DNA of 11,665 nt, from positions 1-11,665 of the forward strand of contig JAUXNL010000578.1 of NCBI GenBank assembly GCA_030684415.1. Direction: 5' to 3'. The notes under the pieces were generated by a model that saw only the letters and a program-made list of their open reading frames with translations, was not told the origin of the DNA and searched no databases. Shown here piece by piece: positions 1 through 5,314 of the stretch. This DNA is from Moraxellaceae bacterium. Lineage in GTDB: Bacteria; Pseudomonadota; Gammaproteobacteria; Pseudomonadales; Moraxellaceae. The stretch's first letter is position 1, and each line of letters opens with the position of its first letter. Made by a program: the position numbers and the translations under genes.

Positions 1-1
1 C

Positions 2-1768
2 CCGCTGGTGAATTATCTCGGCCTGTTGATGGTGGTATCCGGCTTGGGCATCACGTTGGTGGCGGTCTGGCGTCGGCAGCCGGATGCCCTGTTGTTGTTG
101 CTGGCTTTCGTGATGCTCTGGTTTACCTCTTTGTTGCGTATCGGGCAGGTGATTGGTGTGTTGCCCGCACCTTGGATGATGGATTACTCACAGTCGTGGT
201 CGATGGTGCTGAGCGGTGCCGTAATGGCGACGGCGCTTGCCAATCGCATGCGCATGCTGCGTCTGGAAAATGAGCGTTCGTCCATGGCGGTGCTGGTCGA
301 GCGCCAGGCGGCACAACAGCGTCTGGAAGCTCAGGTACATCAGCGCACGCTGGAGCTGATTGAAGCCAAAGACAAAGCGGAAGCGGCCAGTGCGTCAAAA
401 TCAACTTTTCTGGCCCACATGAGCCATGAGTTGCGCACACCATTGCACAGCATTCTGGGCTACAGCGGTCTGGCGCTGAACAGTGAGACCGTTCTAGCGG
501 CTGATCGTCGTCGCATCGAGGCGGTGCAGCGCAGTGGCCGGCACTTGCTGACCCTGATTGACGAGCTGCTTGACTATGCGCGAGGCGAGGCGGGGCGTTT
601 GCAGCTTGAGCCGCGCCCGGTGTATTTGCGCTCCCTGCTTGAGTCTGCGGTCGAGGATGTGTTGCCGCTGGCGCAAAAAGCAGGAGCGGATTTGCACACG
701 GCGTTTGATCAGGTGCTGCCGCCAGTCGTGCTGGTGGATGCGGGTCGCCTGCGTCAGGTGCTGATCAATTTGCTGGGCAATGCCTCGCGGCACAGTCGCG
801 GTACGCGCATCAGTCTGGATGTGCGGCGCGTCATGGTGGCGCCAGAAGACCCGGCGCGGGTCATGCTCTGGATTGGTGTGCGCGACAACGGCATTGGCAT
901 TCCTGAAGAGGCCCGTGAGCGCATTTTCAGCCCGTTCGAGCAGGTTGAGGCGACCGCCACCAGCGCCGGTATAGGACTGGGGCTCCCGATTGCGGCGCAA
1001 CTGGTGCAATTGATGGGCGGCGAACTGGTTTGCGAATGCCCGCCCGAGGGCGGATGCCTCTTTTATTTCCGCATTCCGCTGCAGTTGGCGCCGGAGTCTG
1101 AGCTGGCGCCAGTGCGGGGCCCGCTGGGCCTGCGCCGCTATGAGGGGCCTGTCCGGCGCATTCTGGTGGTCGACGATATCGCTGAAAATCGTGCCTTGCT
1201 TGCCGACGTACTGGCCAGCCTGGGCTTCGATCTGGCGCTAGCGGAGGACGGTTTGAAGGCGTTGGAGCGTCTGGAGAGTGAGCCCTTCGATGCCGTCATC
1301 ATCGACCAGTTCATGCCCGGCCTCTCCGGTTGGCAGGTGTTGCGCCGTGCCCGTGAGCGCCGGCTGTCCCTGCCGTTCATCCTGCTGTCGGCCACGCGGG
1401 CCATGCCTCCGGCGGATTGGCCTCCCGGCCTGCTGTTTGTGGCCACGCTGATGAAGCCGGTCGGTCCCGACCGGCTTGCGCAGGTGCTGGGGCAGGTGCT
1501 GGGGCTGCGCTGGAGCGACGACGAACTGGAGCCGACCCTGCCGGCGATGCAGGCGCTGACCACGCTGGCCTGGCCGTCAGCGGCATCGTTGGCCGAGCTT
1601 GAGCTGGCGCTGGGCATGGGGCAGGTCACGGATATCGAAGAGTGGGTGGCGGCGACGATGGAGGCACAGCCAGAGGCAGAGGGCTTTGCCCAGGCGGTAC
1701 TGGAGGCGGTACGGCGCCTGGACTTTCCTGCCATTCGCCGCTTGCTGGATCTGGCCACGGCGTCCTGA
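2..1768 (+). CDS. Hybrid sensor histidine kinase, 5'-truncated by the window
   Basis: The frame is open to the left edge, so the true start lies upstream; residues are numbered here from the GTG at 8. Hydrophobic segments at about 1-21, 25-53 and 62-80 look like the last membrane helices of a 7TMR-DISM-type sensor (inference). A coiled-coil linker (about 85-130) leads to a HisKA H-box with phospho-acceptor His140 in SHELRTP. The HATPase domain follows with N-box Asn254/Asn258, G1 box DNGIGIP from Asp293 and G2 box GIGLGL near 321. A receiver domain has the acidic pair Asp389/Asp390, phospho-acceptor Asp433 and conserved Lys483. The last 90 or so residues form an Ala/Leu-rich helical module often seen after the receiver in such kinases; no HPt histidine motif is evident. 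All catalytic residues are present, so the kinase should be active. It autophosphorylates at the inner membrane and passes phosphate to its own receiver. The signal and final output partner are unknown. Confidence 0.93.
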   Translation, partial: PLVNYLGLLMVVSGLGITLVAVWRRQPDALLLLLAFVMLWFTSLLRIGQVIGVLPAPWMMDYSQSWSMVLSGAVMATALANRMRMLRLENERSSMAVLVERQAAQQRLEAQVHQRTLELIEAKDKAEAASASKSTFLAHMSHELRTPLHSILGYSGLALNSETVLAADRRRIEAVQRSGRHLLTLIDELLDYARGEAGRLQLEPRPVYLRSLLESAVEDVLPLAQKAGADLHTAFDQVLPPVVLVDAGRLRQVLINLLGNASRHSRGTRISLDVRRVMVAPEDPARVMLWIGVRDNGIGIPEEARERIFSPFEQVEATATSAGIGLGLPIAAQLVQLMGGELVCECPPEGGCLFYFRIPLQLAPESELAPVRGPLGLRRYEGPVRRILVVDDIAENRALLADVLASLGFDLALAEDGLKALERLESEPFDAVIIDQFMPGLSGWQVLRRARERRLSLPFILLSATRAMPPADWPPGLLFVATLMKPVGPDRLAQVLGQVLGLRWSDDELEPTLPAMQALTTLAWPSAASLAELELALGMGQVTDIEEWVAATMEAQPEAEGFAQAVLEAVRRLDFPAIRRLLDLATAS

Positions 1769-1804
1769 GCCCGTCGGTGTGCTGTGGGGGGATTCATACG
1801 ACCT

Positions 1805-1833
1805 CCGACAGAGGCTGGCCAGAGGCTTGTCGG
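1805..1833 (+). terminator. Stem-loop after the kinase gene, possible weak terminator
   Basis: CCGACA at 1805-1810 pairs with TGTCGG at 1828-1833. Inside lies the palindrome CTGGCCAG (1815-1822), giving an imperfect nested hairpin 37 bases after the kinase stop. It is followed on the + strand by an A-run rather than a T-run, so it is not a classical intrinsic terminator. It could mark the transcript 3' end through processing or Rho-dependent termination. Confidence 0.3.
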
Positions 1834-2011
1834 GAATGAAAAAAACGTCAGTTTTGTCCCTGTTTCGTCGTATTTAGTCTTTTTATTTCAATAAGTTACG
1901 TTTATTTCCTCGTGCTGCGTCTGTCTCGCGCTCTATTAGTGGCTAAATCATAATTTTTCGACGGTTGCCCAGAAGGGCCATCGTTGCTTTCCGCGTTACA
2001 GTCGACAGTAC

Positions 2012-2033
2012 AAGTGTGACCTTATTCACAGTT
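2012..2033. promoter_or_regulatory. Crp/Vfr-type operator upstream of gene A
   Basis: The core TGTGA (2015-2019), six-base spacer CCTTAT, TCACA (2026-2030) matches both half-sites of the Crp consensus exactly, and A bases at 2012-2013 extend the match on the left. The centre is at 2022.5, about 126 bases before the ATG of gene A, leaving room for an activating (class I or II) promoter and a leader of some 60-85 bases. cAMP-Crp in enteric bacteria and Vfr in pseudomonads bind this sequence. The position between an unrelated kinase gene and the start of the exported-protein cluster suggests control of that cluster by carbon status or surface state (inference). No clear -10 hexamer was found at the class I or class II distance. 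Confidence 0.65.
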
Positions 2034-2138
2034 GTGTGTCGTTTTGTCTCCTTTGGTACGGGGTTGAGTCCGCTAGCAAGGGAGTTACGTTAAGGCTGTC
2101 ATGGTCTTGCGTCTTGTTTTTTTCAGGTACTTACCATC

Positions 2139-2143
2139 AGGAG
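2139..2143 (+). promoter_or_regulatory. Ribosome-binding site that sets the start of gene A
   Basis: AGGAG lies five bases before the ATG at 2149. An in-frame ATG exists at 2101, but starting there would put 16 residues including an Arg in front of a complete signal peptide. The strong site and the signal peptide both favour 2149. Confidence 0.8.
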
Positions 2144-2148
2144 TCATC

Positions 2149-3174
2149 ATGCATCAGTTCCGCCAACTGGCCATTCCGGCCCTTTTGTTGTCGGCCTTCC
2201 TGGCGCCTGCCGCGTATGCGGCTGGCACCACGGCCGGCACCGACATCACCAACACCGCGACCGTCACCTATGTCGATCCGAACGGGGATCCGCAGTCTGA
2301 AAACTCCAACACCTCGACTTTCAAGGTTGACGAAATCCTGAATGTCACCGTCACCCAGAACAACCCGGGTAACGTGACGGTTCTCACGCCGGATAGTGAT
2401 GCGGTCCTGTCATTCACTGTCACGAATACCGGTAACGGTAATGAAACCTATGCACTGGCAGTGGCAAGTGCGCTGACGAACGATCAGTTCGATCCAACTA
2501 ACGTGCGTGTTTATATTGATAACGGTGATGGCTTCTTTGACGTTAACACTGACACCCTCTTTGTTCCTGGTGCCAATGACCCTACTCTGGCGCCTGATGG
2601 TTCGGTGACTGTTTTCGTAGTCAGCGACATTCCTGCGGGGCTTGCTAACGGCAACTTGGGTAATGTCCGTTTGAATGCAGAGGCGGTAACTGTTCAGTCG
2701 ACAATGGGGTCGGATGCTCCCGGTACAGTCTTTGCTGGTCAGGGTGATGGTGGCGTAGATGCTGTGGTGGGTAACACCGGTGCCGAAGCCTTCGGTCAGA
2801 ATGGCTATATTGTGCAGGAGCTTTCTACAAGCTTCGTCAAGACACAGGTTGTGAGCAACCCCAATAATCCTGCATTCGGTGCACACCCGGTTCCGGGCGC
2901 CACCATCACTTATACCTTGACCTTTACCGCAAATGGCGTGGGTACGCTGGCGGGTGTGTTTATCGAAGACGAGATCCCTGCGAATACTACCTACAAGCCA
3001 GGTTCACTGACGATTAATGCCGGTTCAGTGACAGATGCTCAGGATGGAGATGCCGGCTATGTGCAGGGCAGATTCGTTCGTGTGCTGCCGAATGGCAACG
3101 GAGGGGTTGTTGGTAGTGGTTCTGTTGTTGCGCCTGAAATCACAACGATTACCTTCCAGGTCACCATCAACTGA
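2149..3174 (+). CDS. Gene A: exported DUF11-like repeat protein (341 aa)
   Basis: Residues 1-24 are a typical Sec signal peptide with an AYA cleavage site; no lipobox, membrane anchor or sorting signal follows, so the product is probably periplasmic or surface-associated and soluble. The mature protein begins with a Gly/Thr-rich module containing NTATVTY, followed by a beta-rich domain (about 60-220) with the DUF11-like feature FTVTNTGN. A second DUF11-type domain (about 235-341) has PGATITYTLTF and ends in the beta strand ITFQVTIN. The protein is rich in Asn, Thr, Val and Gly and has no cysteine. It is paralogous to gene C: VFVVSDIPAGLANGN here matches VYVVGDIPSGRANGD there. The middle of the gene is near 48% GC in sampled lines, lower than its neighbours. 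No enzymatic motif is visible; a structural or adhesive surface role is an inference. It is the first gene after the Crp/Vfr box. Confidence 0.88.
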   Translation: MHQFRQLAIPALLLSAFLAPAAYAAGTTAGTDITNTATVTYVDPNGDPQSENSNTSTFKVDEILNVTVTQNNPGNVTVLTPDSDAVLSFTVTNTGNGNETYALAVASALTNDQFDPTNVRVYIDNGDGFFDVNTDTLFVPGANDPTLAPDGSVTVFVVSDIPAGLANGNLGNVRLNAEAVTVQSTMGSDAPGTVFAGQGDGGVDAVVGNTGAEAFGQNGYIVQELSTSFVKTQVVSNPNNPAFGAHPVPGATITYTLTFTANGVGTLAGVFIEDEIPANTTYKPGSLTINAGSVTDAQDGDAGYVQGRFVRVLPNGNGGVVGSGSVVAPEITTITFQVTIN

Positions 3175-3325
3175 GTGTGAGCGAAGGCTTTGCCTTCGCA
3201 CGGCGCAAGGATGCGCCATGTCACCGATGGACAACGCCTTTCCCTTCAGTCCGCTGCAATAATCAGCGGCACCTGAAGGGAGAGGCTCTTCAGTGATGAT
3301 GTGAACGAAATCGGAGATTGGCTTC
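3175..3325 (+). other. Structured A-B gap with several hairpins
   Basis: Three strong inverted repeats fill this gap. GCGAAGGC (3181-3188) pairs with GCCTTCGC (3192-3199) across a TTT loop. GGCGCA (3202-3207) pairs with TGCGCC (3212-3217) across four bases. A longer two-part stem runs 3237-3285: the arm 3237-3249 pairs with 3273-3285, and inside it CCGCTG (3251-3256) pairs with CAGCGG (3264-3269). None has a proper T-tract. They may protect the 3' end of gene A mRNA from exonucleases or reduce read-through to gene B. Confidence 0.65.
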
Positions 3326-3811
3326 ATGAAATTTTTCAAGACAGCAGGTTTGGTTTTAGGTCTGGCCCTCGGTACGGCGCCGGTGCTGGCACAGGCTGCA
3401 CTTGAGCTCAAGACACAGGCTTTTCACGAAGTCGTGGTCGTGGGCAAAGACGGCAAGACCGAGCGCAAACGGGAAGAGCTGAAGAAAGCACTGCCCGGAC
3501 AAGAAGTGATTTACGACATCACCTACCGCAACACTGGCAGTAAGCCGGCTGAAAAAGTGGTGGTGAGTAACCCGATTCCTGCTGAGCTGGTGTACCAGCC
3601 CGGTTCAGCTGCCGGTGCTGGCAGCAAATTCGAAGTGTCGGTCGATGGGGGTGAGGCATGGGGCGCGCTTGAGACGCTCAAGGTGCCCGGTCCTGATGGC
3701 CAGCCCCGCCCGGCGGTGGCAGCCGATGTCACCCACTTGCGTTGGACTGTGCTGGCGCCTGTGAAAGCTGGTGCTCAGGGCAAGTTCACTTACCGCGCCA
3801 AGGTCAAGTAA
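3326..3811 (+). CDS. Gene B: small exported single-domain DUF11-like protein (161 aa)
   Basis: The ATG at 3326 is preceded by GGAG (3313-3316) at nine bases. Residues 1-24 form a Sec signal peptide (basic MKFFK, hydrophobic core, cleavage site AQA). The mature part is one beta-sandwich-like domain. It opens with a strand, then a highly charged Lys/Arg/Glu stretch (about 40-54), then the DUF11 signature: LPGQEVIYDITYRNTGSKPA followed by NPIPAELVYQPGS. It ends with a last strand, FTYRAKVK. There is no cysteine, anchor or enzymatic motif. It is about the size of one DUF11 repeat, which makes it look like a stand-alone module of the same fold found in A, C and D. It sits between paralogues A and C in the same orientation and probably serves the same structure; a partner or assembly role is an inference. 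Confidence 0.87.
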   Translation: MKFFKTAGLVLGLALGTAPVLAQAALELKTQAFHEVVVVGKDGKTERKREELKKALPGQEVIYDITYRNTGSKPAEKVVVSNPIPAELVYQPGSAAGAGSKFEVSVDGGEAWGALETLKVPGPDGQPRPAVAADVTHLRWTVLAPVKAGAQGKFTYRAKVK

Positions 3812-3890
3812 GGGCTGCATCACGTAGCAGGGTTTTGCCGGGCGTGCAGGATTTCGCCCGCACCGTAACAGACGGACCTCCTGATCGGTG

Positions 3891-3910
3891 ATGGCCGCAT
3901 AGGCGGCCAT
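3891..3910 (+). other. Perfect 8-bp hairpin in the B-C gap
   Basis: ATGGCCGC and GCGGCCAT are perfect inverted arms around the loop ATAG, with two further G-T pairs possible outside. It lies 80 bases after the gene B stop. The weak T content downstream (TTGTGCTT) makes it a poor but possible intrinsic terminator. Confidence 0.55.
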
Positions 3911-4027
3911 TGTGCTTCCGGTGTAACCGGGGGCGGGACGAGTGCGGTCCGGAGGTCCCGTTTCCGGTGTGGTTGGCAAGGCTTTCCGGGTCGCAAATCC
4001 GGTTCTACCCCCAAACGTTGCAGTTCT

Positions 4028-4031
4028 GGAG
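4028..4031 (+). promoter_or_regulatory. Ribosome-binding site that sets the start of gene C
   Basis: GGAG lies seven bases before the ATG at 4039. The reading frame is open upstream to about 3910, but that stretch is hairpin-rich, Cys- and Arg-rich when translated, and would bury the signal peptide. The start is therefore 4039. Confidence 0.8.
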
Positions 4032-4038
4032 TACAGAC

Positions 4039-5184
4039 ATGAACTATCCGAAAAACGCAGTGAGGCTGGCACTTGCCGCCGCACTGACACTGGGTGCCGT
4101 ACAGGCCCAGGCCGCTGGCGTCACCGCCGGCACGCAAGTCGATAACAGCTTTACCCTCGAGTATCAGGTGGGCGGCGTCAGCCAGCCTACGGCCACCAGT
4201 AACACCACCAGCTTTCTGGTTGACCGCAAGATCGACCTGACCGTGGCGGAAGATGGTGGCGCCGCGACCACAGTGGTGCCGGGTGCAACAGCACAGGTGC
4301 TGACCTACACCGTGACCAACCTCTCCAACTCGCCTCTCGATATTCGTCTGGTGGCCAGCCATCAGGTAGGCGGTGCCGGGCCGTTTGGCGGCACGGACAA
4401 TTTTGATGCCACCGGCTTGCTGGTGTTTGTCGAAAGTGGTGCGAACGCCGGATATCAGCCGCTGGAAGACATCGCCACGTTCATCGACGAGCTAGCGGCT
4501 GATGACGACATCACAGTCTATGTGGTGGGCGACATTCCTTCCGGTCGTGCCAATGGCGATGTGTCGGCTGTGCTGCTGACCGCGATTGCGGCGCAGAGCA
4601 CGGATGGCACCGGCGCCTATGTGGCAACGGTTGGTACGCTGGCCGCTGATGCAGCCGAAACCAATACCGGCTCCACTGACAATACCGCCTTCATTGACAC
4701 CGTTTTTGCTGATGGCGCTGGTGCGGCACCGGATGTTGCTGAGAACGGCCAGTTCGCTGCGCTTGATCAGTACACCGTGGTCACCGCCACCATCGCGGTC
4801 AGCAAGAGCTCGCGCGTGGTCAGCGATCCGTTCAACGGCACCACCAATCCCAAGGCCATCCCGGGTGCGGTCATCGAATACTGCCTCGACGTGAACAACA
4901 CCGGTGCGTCTGCTGCCGGCACGCTGGTGCTGACGGATGCCATTCCCACCAATACCACCTACGTGGCCTCCAGCATCTACACCGCGGTCACCGGTACCGG
5001 TGCAGCCTGTGATGACGGTCCCACCACCGGTGTATCGGAAGACGACAACGACGCCGGTGCGGATGAAACCGATCCGGATGGCGCTGACCACAATGCAACC
5101 ACGGCAGGCGCAGTGACTGTGCGTACGCCCGCGATTGCTGCTGGTGATCGTTTCAAGGCCACCTTCCGTGTGACGGTGGACTAA
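4039..5184 (+). CDS. Gene C: exported DUF11-like protein, paralogue of A (381 aa)
   Basis: Residues 1-25 are a Sec signal peptide with cleavage site AQA. The mature protein opens AAGVTAGTQVDNSFTLEY, close to the start of mature A. Next is a beta-rich domain (about 55-245) with YTVTNLSNSP and the motif VYVVGDIPSGRANGD shared with A. A C-terminal DUF11 domain (about 255-381) has IPGAVIEYCLDVNNTG and TDAIPTNTTYVASS. Unlike A it has two cysteines, Cys282 and Cys324, which could form a disulfide across this domain. Directly after Cys324 comes an acidic Asp/Glu-rich loop (about 325-350) that could bind calcium (inference). The last strand is FKATFRVTVD, with no anchor after it. GC content is higher than in A. 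The product is likely exported and extracytoplasmic; its function is unknown. It lies 130 bases before gene D, separated by a strong hairpin. Confidence 0.88.
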   Translation: MNYPKNAVRLALAAALTLGAVQAQAAGVTAGTQVDNSFTLEYQVGGVSQPTATSNTTSFLVDRKIDLTVAEDGGAATTVVPGATAQVLTYTVTNLSNSPLDIRLVASHQVGGAGPFGGTDNFDATGLLVFVESGANAGYQPLEDIATFIDELAADDDITVYVVGDIPSGRANGDVSAVLLTAIAAQSTDGTGAYVATVGTLAADAAETNTGSTDNTAFIDTVFADGAGAAPDVAENGQFAALDQYTVVTATIAVSKSSRVVSDPFNGTTNPKAIPGAVIEYCLDVNNTGASAAGTLVLTDAIPTNTTYVASSIYTAVTGTGAACDDGPTTGVSEDDNDAGADETDPDGADHNATTAGAVTVRTPAIAAGDRFKATFRVTVD

Positions 5185-5214
5185 ACGCCAGGACAGCGTT
5201 TGCAGAACCGGACT

Positions 5215-5246
5215 GGTCTGGCGGGCAGATCCTTGCCCGCCAGACC
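5215..5246 (+). terminator. 13-bp perfect stem-loop between genes C and D
   Basis: The arms GGTCTGGCGGGCA (5215-5227) and TGCCCGCCAGACC (5234-5246) are perfect complements around a six-base loop. This is the strongest hairpin in the window and starts 31 bases after the gene C stop. It is followed by CTCTGTCT, a poor T-tract, so termination would be partial at best. It may instead stabilise the upstream A-C message and keep the level of the giant protein D low. Confidence 0.5.
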
Positions 5247-5314
5247 TCTGTCTGGGCGCCGCATGAGGCGGCAACGAAACAGTACTGAGTGCGCATGGCG
5301 AAGTGCCAGCGCCA

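Larger units (their letters stand above)
1769..2148. other. Non-coding region between kinase and gene A
   Basis: These 380 bases have no credible gene. The part from about 1835 to 1960 is clearly richer in A and T than the coding DNA around it and includes A and T tracts, as expected of a promoter region. It holds a stem-loop just after the kinase gene, a Crp/Vfr-type operator near 2022, and a T7 run at 2117-2123 in the leader of gene A. TTTATTTC occurs twice (1882-1889 and 1901-1908). I could not pick -35/-10 hexamers with confidence. The short frames crossing this region lack a ribosome-binding site or protein-like composition. Confidence 0.7.
3812..4038 (+). other. Structured B-C gap (227 bp)
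   Basis: There is no gene here; the open frame upstream of gene C from about 3910 is rejected. It holds several inverted repeats. CGGGCG (3839-3844) pairs with CGCCCG (3855-3860). ATGGCCGC (3891-3898) pairs with GCGGCCAT (3903-3910) across a four-base loop. CGGGAC (3934-3939) pairs with GTCCCG (3955-3960). The stretch after the second hairpin (TTGTGCTTCC) is only slightly T-rich. Attenuation, a secondary promoter or mRNA processing are possible. I looked for a c-di-GMP (GEMM) riboswitch pattern and did not find a convincing one. Confidence 0.6.

Noticed and set aside
1967..1978. GCCC-AGAA-GGGC mini-hairpin
   Set aside because: The stem is only four base pairs and no T-tract follows; it is too weak to call a terminator.
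2036..2341. 101-codon + strand frame overlapping the start of gene A
   Set aside because: It is in another frame, Pro/Ser/Arg-rich in its second half, and overlaps the signal peptide region of gene A, which has the ribosome site.
3930..4020. Possible c-di-GMP (GEMM) riboswitch, prompted by TCGCAAATCC near 3993
   Set aside because: The conserved GCAAA and ACGCAAAGC elements and the tetraloop-receptor pairing could not be placed together; the resemblance is to one short piece only.
3910..4038. Upstream extension of gene C
   Set aside because: It would need a TTG start without a ribosome site, runs through hairpins and puts an unlikely Cys/Arg-rich segment before an intact signal peptide.
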